A DNA stretch of 8,248 nt. It comes from Actinomycetota bacterium. GTDB lineage: Bacteria; Actinomycetota; Actinomycetes; S36-B12; UBA5976. This document shows, in pieces, positions 1 to 5,698 of the stretch. The notes below the pieces were generated by a model, which was not told where the DNA came from, made no database searches, and was given only the letters and a program-made list of their open reading frames with translations. The translations under genes were made by a program, and so were the position numbers. Location: positions 1 through 8,248 of the forward strand of contig SXYE01000049.1 in assembly GCA_005789325.1 (NCBI GenBank). Direction: 5' to 3'. Position 1 is the stretch's first letter; each line of letters opens with the position of its first letter.

Positions 1-744
1 GAAGCAGAAGCACAAGATTTAATTAATCTTTATCATGCAGATCCAAAGCATGTTTCCGTTGTTAATCCTGGAGTAGATCTAGAAGTGTTTAGCCCAGGAG
101 ATCAAAACATTGCACGTAAGGAATTGGGTATTCCTCAAGATGCAATAGTTTTCACATTTGTGGGAAGAGTGCAACCACTGAAGGCACCAGATGTTTTAAT
201 AAAGTCAGCTCACCAATTTATTCTCGACAATTCTGGCCTAAAAAATAGAGTTAGAATTATAATTTGCGGGGGTCTTTCTGGAACAGGTCTTGATAAACCA
301 GAAGCTTTGTATTCACTAGTAAAAGAATTAGATTTAAGCGAAAACGTAATATTTCTTCCACCTTCAACAAGAGAAAAATTAGCCACACTTTACAAAGCTT
401 CCACCTTGGTTGCTGTGCCTTCTTACTCAGAATCATTTGGACTCGTTGCTGTTGAAGCTCAAGCTTGTGGCACACCAGTTATTGCCACAAATGTTGGTGG
501 TTTGAAAACAACAGTTGCAGATAATAAAAGTGGTTTATTAGTAAATGGTCACGATCCAAGAACTTGGGCACAAGCATTAGCTCAAGTTAGTTTAAATGAA
601 GAAGAATATTTGCAATTAAAAGTTGGAGCTAGAGAACATGCTTTGAATTTTAGTTGGGATAAAACCGTTGATGGACTTATCGAAGTTTATGAAAGAGCTC
701 TTATAGTAAAACCTAAATTAGTACAAAATTTAAAGGCTATCTAA
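1..744 (+). CDS. mshA: D-inositol-3-phosphate glycosyltransferase MshA, 5'-truncated by the window edge
   Basis: The reading frame is open from base 1 and ends at TAA 742-744, giving 247 visible residues, roughly the C-terminal 55-60% of a protein usually 420-480 aa long. MshA transfers GlcNAc from UDP-GlcNAc to 1D-myo-inositol 3-phosphate, the first committed step of mycothiol synthesis in the cytoplasm. Seen: the NPGVDLEVFSPGD linker typical of MshA around visible residues 22-34, the donor-site GRVQPLK (R56, K61), and the GT-B family 4 E-x7-E motif in SESFGLVAVEAQACGTPV (E144, E152), followed by NVGGL. The donor-binding Rossmann half is therefore complete and the acceptor half lies off-window. 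A GTG at 85 is internal, not the start, because conserved sequence continues upstream of it. gpmA follows after 1 base, and mshD lies further right. Other GT4 enzymes share the fold, but the linker and C-terminal motifs favour MshA. Confidence 0.9.
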   Translation, partial: EAEAQDLINLYHADPKHVSVVNPGVDLEVFSPGDQNIARKELGIPQDAIVFTFVGRVQPLKAPDVLIKSAHQFILDNSGLKNRVRIIICGGLSGTGLDKPEALYSLVKELDLSENVIFLPPSTREKLATLYKASTLVAVPSYSESFGLVAVEAQACGTPVIATNVGGLKTTVADNKSGLLVNGHDPRTWAQALAQVSLNEEEYLQLKVGAREHALNFSWDKTVDGLIEVYERALIVKPKLVQNLKAI

Positions 745-745
745 A

Positions 746-1501
746 TTGAGTAAAGAATATAAATTAATACTTTTACGCCATGGCGAAAGTCAATGGAATG
801 CACTTAACCTTTTTACTGGTTGGGTAGATGTTGAACTTTCAGAAAAAGGTATTGCTGAAGCTACTCGTGGTGGACAACTTATAAAGGAAAAGAATCTAAT
901 TCCCGACACTCTTCACACTTCTCTCTTAAACAGAGCAATCAGAACTTCTGAATTAGCACTTGCTGCTGCAGGAATAACTAGCATTCCCACAAAAAGAACT
1001 TGGCGATTAAATGAGCGCCACTACGGAGCACTCCAGGGTTTAAATAAAAAAGATACCTTAGATAAATATGGTGAAGAACAATTCATGTTATGGCGTAGAT
1101 CTTTTGATGTTTCACCACCACCAATAGACCCAAATGATAAATACGCCCAAAACAATGATCCTAAATATTCCGATATGAAACCAGAAGAAATTCCTTTAAC
1201 CGAATGTCTCAAAGACGTAGTGGTAAGGGTTATTCCTTATTGGAAAGAATCTATTGTTCCAGAACTTGAAGCAGGTAAGACAGTTTTGGTGGTAGCCCAC
1301 GGAAACTCATTACGAGCACTAATTAAACACCTAGAAAACATAAGTGATGATGATATTGCAAAACTTAATTTACCAACTGGAATACCGTTGCTTTACAAAC
1401 TGGATGAAAATCTAAAGCCTATTAAAAATGGTGGAGAGTACTTAGATCCAGCAGCGGCAGCCGATGCGATTGCCGCTGTGGCTAATCAAGGTAAAAAGTA
1501 A
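746..1501 (+). CDS. gpmA: 2,3-bisphosphoglycerate-dependent phosphoglycerate mutase
   Basis: Complete 251-aa enzyme of the dPGM/histidine phosphatase family, interconverting 3- and 2-phosphoglycerate in glycolysis and gluconeogenesis. Seen: LLRHGESQWN with the phospho-accepting H12, the substrate loop LFTGWVDVELSEKG at 22-35, R63, the LNERHYGALQGLNK block containing E90, and the second catalytic histidine H185 in VVAHGNSLRAL. These match the catalytic set and spacing known for E. coli GpmA (H11, R62, E89, H184). The C-terminal tail (about 230-251) is alanine-rich, a common feature of actinobacterial homologues. The start is TTG at 746: it lies 1 base after the mshA stop, is preceded by AAAGG at 732-736 (9-base spacing), and puts the RHG motif at its usual distance from the N-terminus. 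It is probably co-transcribed with mshA. It converges with the DUF2516 gene, the stops being 3 bases apart. Confidence 0.95.
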   Translation: MSKEYKLILLRHGESQWNALNLFTGWVDVELSEKGIAEATRGGQLIKEKNLIPDTLHTSLLNRAIRTSELALAAAGITSIPTKRTWRLNERHYGALQGLNKKDTLDKYGEEQFMLWRRSFDVSPPPIDPNDKYAQNNDPKYSDMKPEEIPLTECLKDVVVRVIPYWKESIVPELEAGKTVLVVAHGNSLRALIKHLENISDDDIAKLNLPTGIPLLYKLDENLKPIKNGGEYLDPAAAADAIAAVANQGKK

Positions 1502-1506
1502 TTACT
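1497..1506. repeat. 10-base perfect palindrome across the convergent gene junction
   Basis: AGTAATTACT is its own reverse complement and contains the end of gpmA, the 3-base gap and part of the DUF2516 stop codon. It is flanked by an A-run on the left (1493-1497) and TATTTT on the right (1507-1512, with 1508-1510 all T). It could act as a weak bidirectional terminator, but it has almost no G/C pairs and no loop, so a stable RNA hairpin is unlikely. It may be chance in AT-rich DNA. No better terminator was seen near either 3' end. Confidence 0.25.
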
Positions 1507-1792
1507 ATTTTCTAAGTTCGTTCATTTTAGGACGTTGGTCAACTAAGTAAACAATTGACAAAATAAGTCCTACGATTTGTAAAATTCCATAGTTTGATCC
1601 TTGTGTCCAAACAGATAGAAATTGTGACAGAACTGAAATACCTAACAATGCTGACCAAAACAATTTTGATTGACGACCCACTGCTTCATAAAACTCTTTC
1701 TTTTGTGTTACAGCATCAACAAATGCCCACATTTTGATTGCAACAAATATGTAGCCCAAAACCACATTTAAAGTAACTAAACTTAATGGCAT
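1505..1792 (-). CDS. DUF2516 family small membrane protein
   Basis: Complete 95-aa protein matching the actinobacterial DUF2516 family, whose function is unknown to me. Seen: three hydrophobic stretches, about residues 4-24, 43-61 and 69-85, consistent with a small integral membrane protein. The conserved-looking WAFVDAVTQKK segment follows the first helix, and VYLVDQRPKM follows the last. There is no cleavable signal peptide pattern, so helix 1 probably stays as an anchor. It is the last gene of the five-gene minus-strand run, its ATG lying 5 bases after the asparaginase-like stop. Its ribosome site (GAAAGG, rc of 1801-1806) overlaps the end of that upstream gene. The TAG stop sits 3 bases from the gpmA stop on the other strand. 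Family assignment is from recalled sequence pattern; no enzymatic motif is visible. Confidence 0.75.
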   Translation of the reverse strand: MPLSLVTLNVVLGYIFVAIKMWAFVDAVTQKKEFYEAVGRQSKLFWSALLGISVLSQFLSVWTQGSNYGILQIVGLILSIVYLVDQRPKMNELRK

Positions 1793-1797
1793 CTTTC

Positions 1798-2760
1798 TTA
1801 CCTTTCAATTGGAAGTGCTTGCATCGAGCCTACGGGTTTTCCACCACCAAGTACTGGTGTTGTGTCTAAATTACTCAGTTTTTCTAAAATATTTTCAGCA
1901 ATTCCCCAGTAACGAAGCACCGCAACCACAAAAGTGGCTCTAGGTCGCATTGAACCGTCTTCAAACTTAACTGCAAATGATCGACCATCAGCTAGAGCTC
2001 CAACATGAACTCCTTCTGCACCTTCTTTAGTAAAAAATCCATCAACTGTTTGCATAAATTGCGCAACATCTCTTTTATTTCCTGAGTTATAAACAGGAAA
2101 TTTCCTAGCAGCGTCAACAACTTTTCTTTGCTCTTTGGTTGGATCAGATAAAACAGCATTCTGAGCAATTTTTGCTAACGCGATTAATGAAATGGCGTGT
2201 AATGGTGCGCCGCATCCATCAAAGGTTGATTTATGAATCTTTTCTCTACTTAATTCTTCAATTGTTTCGCAAATCAATTTTTGTAAAGGGTGTTCCATTG
2301 TTAAGTAATCATTGATTGACCAGTTATTAGCAACACATGCTGTTAACATTCCAGCATGTTTTCCTGAGCAGTTCATTGTTAATCTTTCAGGCACCATTGC
2401 TTTGCTTAAGTATTCAATTTGAGTAGCACTATCAAGAGGTAGATCTGGTGGACATTGCAAAGCCTCTGGACTTAACCCAATTTCGTGAAGCATATTTTTA
2501 ACAAGTTGTCGATGTATTTCTTCTCCGCTATGGGATGCGCAAGATATTGCTAATCTTTCATCTTCAAGATCTGCACCACTTCTTAGCATTGCTGTTGCCT
2601 GGGCTAACTTAATTGCACTTCGAGGAAAAATTGGCTTAGTTGGTTCTCCTAAAGAAACTTCAATTTTTCCAGCTGCATCAAGTAAAACTGCGTGACCTCG
2701 ATGTTGTGATTCAACAACTCCTGCTCGAGACATTTCAACTAACACTGGAGGAATTGTCAT
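1798..2760 (-). CDS. Asparaginase II family protein (thermolabile L-asparaginase / AnsA-like)
   Basis: Complete 320-aa protein of the Pfam Asparaginase_II type, related to the Rhizobium etli inducible asparaginase (ReAV), not to the E. coli AnsA/AnsB fold. The likely role is cytoplasmic deamidation of L-asparagine to aspartate and ammonia; many members are biochemically untested. Seen: an N-terminal VEMSRAGVVESQHRGHAV block; PRSAIK with a Ser-x-x-Lys pair (S48, K51); CASHSGE (S76/S78); NCSGKHAG with C131 and K134; DGCGAP with C183; and K265 in FAVKFEDG. These correspond closely to the two Ser-Lys tandems and the Cys-Lys-Cys zinc site described for ReAV. No signal peptide is visible. The ATG shares an ATGA overlap with the ygfZ stop, implying translational coupling. 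A nitrogen-salvage role would fit with GlnR encoded nearby, but that link is inference. Confidence 0.85.
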   Translation of the reverse strand: MTIPPVLVEMSRAGVVESQHRGHAVLLDAAGKIEVSLGEPTKPIFPRSAIKLAQATAMLRSGADLEDERLAISCASHSGEEIHRQLVKNMLHEIGLSPEALQCPPDLPLDSATQIEYLSKAMVPERLTMNCSGKHAGMLTACVANNWSINDYLTMEHPLQKLICETIEELSREKIHKSTFDGCGAPLHAISLIALAKIAQNAVLSDPTKEQRKVVDAARKFPVYNSGNKRDVAQFMQTVDGFFTKEGAEGVHVGALADGRSFAVKFEDGSMRPRATFVVAVLRYWGIAENILEKLSNLDTTPVLGGGKPVGSMQALPIER

Positions 2761-3803
2761 TGCCCCACAACTACTTCTTGCATCGTGCCAGGAATTTCGT
2801 CAACAGCTAAGTTCAGTAAAACTTCAGTTTTTGATTTAACAATTCCTAAAGCAATAGGTCCTAATTCATAATGTTGTGCACTAGAACCAACAAAACCTAC
2901 TTCAACACCGTCAACAATTATGGGACTTTTTTCTTTAGGTAAGCGATTAGGTGATCCATCTAAATGAATTAATACTAATTTTCTAGGTGGTTTTCCTAAG
3001 TTGTGCACGCGAGCAATTGTTTCTTGTCCTCGATAGCAACCTTTTTCCAAATGAACAGCATTACCGATTAAACCAATTTCATGTGGAATTGTTCGATGAT
3101 CTGCATCGACTACAACTCTTGCAACTCCTGCAGCAATTCTTAAAGCTTCTAATGCCCAAGTTCCTGCCAAAGATTCTTTGGACTTTAAGTATTTTTCTAA
3201 TTCGTTTCTATTAATTAAAATCTCTCTGCCCTGAAATACTCCTGGTCTTTTTGGAACATATCTATTGGGATCTCCCCCAGCGCTTTGTCCAGCATCTTGA
3301 ATGGGTTTGCCTGAGTAATTTAGCGGAGTCAACCAAGTTGGAAAATCGTTGTGAATTTCTCTAATAGGTTCAAAAACGGTTGCTAAGTTGCTGGTTTCAT
3401 CAGTTATAACAACTTCTGACATGAATACCATCTTTTTAAAGAATTCTAAAACAGGAATTAAAGAAGATTTTTCAACAATTAAAAGTATTTCTTCTTTTTC
3501 GTTAATAACATGTAATTCGTGTTCTATATGACCATTAGGAGTGAGCAATAAAGTATTGCAGGATTCTTTTTCATTTAATCTATCAATGTGTTGAGAGGTT
3601 AAAGAATGAAGAAAAGCTTTTCGATCTTTACCAGCAATTTTTATGACGCCTCTATTAGAGATATCTACAGCACCAAGTCCCTGCACTAAGTTTTTTTGTT
3701 CCCTTAACGGATCTCCGTAGTGCCATGCAACATCTTGGTCAACAACAGATTCAGGTGGTCTTACTTGACCAGTTAAATTTAAAGCTAGTGAATTAATGGT
3801 CAT
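2757..3803 (-). CDS. ygfZ: YgfZ/GcvT-type folate-binding protein (Fe-S cluster maintenance, tRNA-modifying protein homologue)
   Basis: Complete 348-aa protein with the aminomethyltransferase-like fold of the YgfZ/IBA57 family. Known members bind tetrahydrofolate and support assembly or repair of certain [4Fe-4S] enzymes such as MiaB; they are not glycine-cleavage enzymes. Seen: the GAVDISNRGVIKIAGKDR block at 44-61 that opens the GcvT-like domain, the AFLHSLTSQ segment, the ALEALRIAAGVARV stretch at 217-230, and the signature KGCYRGQE at 254-261 with the family's conserved cysteine C256. The C-terminal beta-barrel part (about 270-348) is present, including VGFVGSSAQHYELGPIALG. The ATG at 3803 lies inside the end of the upstream fur-family gene (11-base overlap). 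No good Shine-Dalgarno is close: GAGGG is 17 bases away, so translational coupling is likely. Its own stop forms an ATGA overlap with the next gene. Confidence 0.88.
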   Translation of the reverse strand: MTINSLALNLTGQVRPPESVVDQDVAWHYGDPLREQKNLVQGLGAVDISNRGVIKIAGKDRKAFLHSLTSQHIDRLNEKESCNTLLLTPNGHIEHELHVINEKEEILLIVEKSSLIPVLEFFKKMVFMSEVVITDETSNLATVFEPIREIHNDFPTWLTPLNYSGKPIQDAGQSAGGDPNRYVPKRPGVFQGREILINRNELEKYLKSKESLAGTWALEALRIAAGVARVVVDADHRTIPHEIGLIGNAVHLEKGCYRGQETIARVHNLGKPPRKLVLIHLDGSPNRLPKEKSPIIVDGVEVGFVGSSAQHYELGPIALGIVKSKTEVLLNLAVDEIPGTMQEVVVGQ

Positions 3804-4245
3804 GATCAGTTACAACATTTCCCTCATTAGCACATTTTTTACATAAGCCATGTAGTGCTACGTGAGAAATATTTACTACAAATCCATTTTCACTTTCAAG
3901 ATTGTTGGCATACTTCACAAAAGTATCCCCATCAATTGATTCAACTTTTCTACATCTTGAGCAAACTAAATGGATATGAGGTGTGTCATCAACAACATGG
4001 TAAGTAGGAGCACCATGTCCAATATGAGCATGAGTTACTAAACCGACTTGTTCCAAAACTTCTAAGGTTCTGTAAACAGTTGAAAGATTTACCCCACTTG
4101 CTGTTACCTGCACTTCAGTCAAAATTTCTTCAGGAGTTGCATGGCGAAGATTTGTTACCGCTTCTAAAACTAATTGGCGTTGAGGTGTTATTCGAAAACC
4201 TGCAGTACGAAGTCGACGATCCCAAGCTTCTAGATAGTCATTCAC
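3793..4245 (-). CDS. Fur-family metal-responsive transcriptional regulator, Nur-like (nickel/iron sensing)
   Basis: Complete 150-aa Fur-family regulator. The N-terminal winged helix shows RITPQRQLVLEAV at 18-30, HATPEEIL at 35-42 and the recognition helix NLSTVYRTLEVLE. The dimerisation/metal domain has HAHIGHGAPTYH, HIHLVCSRC and HGLCKKC, with Cys pairs C95/C98 and C135/C138 that could hold structural zinc. Against Streptomyces coelicolor Nur as I remember it, the HAHxGHGAPTYH block is nearly identical and the M-site histidines align (H72, H74, H128). For the nickel site, H35, H90 and H92 are present but the position of Nur H86 is T88. Nickel as effector is therefore plausible but unproven; Fe or Zn sensing remains possible. 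The protein ends in DHDH, encoded by bases that also carry the ygfZ start. The start is GTG 4245, in a GTGA overlap with the upstream stop; the ATG at 4241 is out of frame. Confidence 0.88.
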   Translation of the reverse strand: MNDYLEAWDRRLRTAGFRITPQRQLVLEAVTNLRHATPEEILTEVQVTASGVNLSTVYRTLEVLEQVGLVTHAHIGHGAPTYHVVDDTPHIHLVCSRCRKVESIDGDTFVKYANNLESENGFVVNISHVALHGLCKKCANEGNVVTDHDH

Positions 4246-4847
4246 TTTTTTGCTCCTGGAACATTTGGGACTTCGTGTTTGTTTACGGGCTTACCAGTTT
4301 TCTTTGTTTCAAGAATTTCTGATTCACTTAATGGTTTTAGTCTGGCCCATAAATGGTTTTGCATTTCTTGACCAACTGCTGCCATGTCGTAAGTCCACAT
4401 TAATTCACCATTCATAAGACCGTATAAACGATCACCTGCATCAACTGGTTTTGCGCTGGGAACACGTCCAACCCATTGTGTGGCAAGTCTTGCTCTGGCA
4501 GAAGTGATTTTGGCATCCTCAATAGTTAATACTTCATTAATTCCTGTCCAAATTTCAGAAATACCTGTGACATGAGAAATTACTGCTTCAACTGTTGAGC
4601 CTTCACCTGGTCTCCAAAAACCTTTTTCTAAATGTAAAGATTGCCCTGCAAAACCATCAGGATCTAATTCCCAAGATTTAGACTCATATTCAAGATGTGA
4701 ATCCCCATTATTTTTAAATTCAATTTGTTGAATAAAGGAAAAGTTTTTTGAATTTGGATATTGCCCTTGACCAACGCCCTCCCAATGGCCCAGTAGCCAT
4801 GAGATGCGCACAATCTCTGGTGGTAATTGAGAAGGTAATTTTGACAT
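4242..4847 (-). CDS. FABP-like / nitrobindin family haem-binding beta-barrel protein
   Basis: Complete 201-aa protein of the bacterial FABP-like/nitrobindin (DUF1794, THAP4 C-terminal-like) family. Known members form a 10-stranded cytoplasmic beta-barrel that binds ferric haem, interacts with nitric oxide and can isomerise peroxynitrite. Seen: SWLLGHWEGVGQGQYP at 16-31 carrying the GxWxGxG signature, the ESKSWELDPDG strand, FWRPGEG at 78-84, the LMWTYDMAA segment at 149-157, and the C-terminal QNHLWARLKP in which H165 corresponds to the proximal haem ligand of nitrobindins. Residues after about 173 form a Lys/Pro-rich tail outside the barrel. It is the first gene of the minus-strand run. The ATG at 4847 has no Shine-Dalgarno and sits 7 bases downstream of a -10-like hexamer, suggesting a leaderless transcript. 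Lipid carriage, implied by the FABP name, is not supported by any motif I can see. Confidence 0.85.
   Translation of the reverse strand: MSKLPSQLPPEIVRISWLLGHWEGVGQGQYPNSKNFSFIQQIEFKNNGDSHLEYESKSWELDPDGFAGQSLHLEKGFWRPGEGSTVEAVISHVTGISEIWTGINEVLTIEDAKITSARARLATQWVGRVPSAKPVDAGDRLYGLMNGELMWTYDMAAVGQEMQNHLWARLKPLSESEILETKKTGKPVNKHEVPNVPGAKK
4253..4257 (-). promoter_or_regulatory. Shine-Dalgarno of the Nur-like gene (decides the GTG start)
   Basis: The minus strand reads AGGAG here, then 7 bases (CAAAAAA) to the GTG at 4245-4243. This spacing is ideal for the GTG. It argues against the out-of-frame ATG at 4241-4239, which would be 11 bases away and not encode the Fur protein. The site lies inside the 3' end of the nitrobindin-like gene. 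Confidence 0.75.
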
Positions 4848-4854
4848 TAGGAAA

Positions 4855-4860
4855 AGTCTA
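4855..4860 (-). promoter_or_regulatory. Probable leaderless promoter -10 of the nitrobindin-like / Nur-like / ygfZ operon
   Basis: The minus strand reads TAGACT, matching four of six bases of TATAAT and the TAnnnT pattern. Exactly 7 bases separate it from the ATG at 4847, so transcription would begin at or next to the A of the start codon. No purine-rich Shine-Dalgarno exists between them. At 17-base spacing the -35 position (4878-4883) reads ACGGCA, a poor 3/6 match. Leaderless starts are common in actinobacteria, which supports the reading. Confidence 0.45.
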
Positions 4861-4913
4861 TCTTGACTACAAATAGTTGCCGTTATGGCTAAATCCTCTG
4901 GTTCCAGAAGATC

Positions 4914-4937
4914 AATTTTAACCTTCCGGGTAAAATT
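4914..4937. repeat. Imperfect inverted repeat in the divergent promoter region (candidate operator)
   Basis: The left arm AATTTTAACC (4914-4923) and right arm GGGTAAAATT (4928-4937) pair at 9 of 10 positions, the exception being A4921 against G4930, around a TTCC spacer. It ends 5 bases before the glnR -10-like hexamer and covers the usual -35 area, the place for a repressor or activator. Its TTAAC-n6-GGTAA core is only a partial match to the recalled GlnR box pattern (gTnAC-n6-GaAAC). No T-run follows that would make it a terminator for either strand. Confidence 0.45.
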
Positions 4938-4942
4938 TTGAG

Positions 4943-4948
4943 TATAAA
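4943..4948 (+). promoter_or_regulatory. Probable -10 element of the glnR-mshD-ppk transcript
   Basis: TATAAA lies 19 bases upstream of the glnR ATG, which would give a very short leader starting near 4955, just upstream of the Shine-Dalgarno. No good -35 exists at 16-18 bases; TTAACC at 4918-4923 is 19 bases away and lies inside the inverted repeat, which would fit an activator-dependent promoter. A TTGACT at 4863-4868 has no convincing partner -10. Confidence 0.4.
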
Positions 4949-4955
4949 TTCTTAA

Positions 4956-4961
4956 GAGGAG
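4956..4961 (+). promoter_or_regulatory. Shine-Dalgarno of glnR
   Basis: GAGGAG is followed by 6 bases (CGCATT) and then ATG at 4968. It is the strongest ribosome binding site on the plus strand of this window and fixes the glnR start. Confidence 0.8.
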
Positions 4962-4967
4962 CGCATT

Positions 4968-5693
4968 ATGACCAATCTGATAATGGTCACTAACGCTCGC
5001 GGAAATTCTGCAGAAATATTGCCTGCACTTTCATTATTGAATCATCAAGTAAAAATTATGCCTGCTGAACCATCAGCTTTAATTAATGCACCAATTTGTG
5101 ATGCTGTGTTAGTTGACGCCAGAAAAGATCTTCCTGGAGCAAAGAGTTTGTGCAGATTGATTAGAACAACAGGAATAACAGCACCACTTATTGCAATAAC
5201 CACTGAAGGCGGATTAATTGCAATTACTCCTGACTGGGGATTAGATGAAATTATTTTAGAAACTTCTGGTCCTGCTGAAGTTGATGCTCGCATTAGATTA
5301 GTTATTGCTCGACTAAATGGTGTTTCTGAAGAAGTTAGCCCTGAAATTGAACGTGGTGATTTAGTAATTGATGAATCTGCCTATTCAGTAAAAATCAAAG
5401 GTCAACTTATTGATTTAACTTTTAAAGAATTCGAACTACTAAAATTCTTAGCTCAACATCCAGGCAGAGTATTTAGTAGACAACAGTTATTACAAGAGGT
5501 TTGGGGTTTTGATTATTTTGGTGGCACAAGAACAGTTGATGTTCACGTAAGACGCCTAAGAGCAAAACTGGGACCAGAGCATGAAAACTTTATTGGAACA
5601 CTAAGAAATGTTGGATACAAATTCGAGTCAACTAAAGAAAAATCCCAAGCAGATGAAATAGCTGAGGAAGTTGAAAACCGGATAAACAGGTAA
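4968..5693 (+). CDS. glnR: GlnR, orphan OmpR-type global nitrogen regulator
   Basis: Complete 241-aa orphan response regulator of the actinobacterial GlnR type, which controls ammonium assimilation genes such as glnA and amtB. The N-terminal receiver domain (about 1-115) is degenerate: VLVDARKDLPGAKSLC carries D50 and R52, and T8 lies in the first strand. In GlnR this Asp-Arg-Thr set is reported to stabilise a phosphorylation-independent dimer, and it appears intact. The C-terminal winged helix (about 128-220) shows LTFKEFELLKFLAQHPGRVF, LLQEVWGFDYFGGTRTVD, the recognition segment VHVRRLRAKLG and RNVGYKF, all very close to Streptomyces GlnR as I remember it. The tail after 222 is short and charged, much shorter than in Streptomyces. 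No histidine kinase gene is adjacent, consistent with an orphan. mshD follows after 5 bases, probably in the same transcript. Confidence 0.93.
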   Translation: MTNLIMVTNARGNSAEILPALSLLNHQVKIMPAEPSALINAPICDAVLVDARKDLPGAKSLCRLIRTTGITAPLIAITTEGGLIAITPDWGLDEIILETSGPAEVDARIRLVIARLNGVSEEVSPEIERGDLVIDESAYSVKIKGQLIDLTFKEFELLKFLAQHPGRVFSRQQLLQEVWGFDYFGGTRTVDVHVRRLRAKLGPEHENFIGTLRNVGYKFESTKEKSQADEIAEEVENRINR

Positions 5694-5698
5694 AACAG

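Noticed and set aside
85..87. GTG at 85 as the mshA start
   Set aside because: Conserved MshA sequence (NPGVDLE) continues upstream in frame to the window edge; the gene is truncated by the window, not short.
4863..4868. TTGACT as a plus-strand -35 for glnR
   Set aside because: At 15-18 bases downstream the best hexamer is TATGGC or weaker, so no convincing promoter can be built from it.
4848..4967. A full GlnR box (gTnAC-n6-GaAAC) in the glnR upstream region
   Set aside because: I scanned both strands; only a partial match overlapping the inverted repeat was found, insufficient to call a GlnR site.
5045..5293. 82-codon minus-strand frame inside glnR
   Set aside because: It overlaps the well-supported receiver domain of GlnR and shows no ribosome site or family motif.
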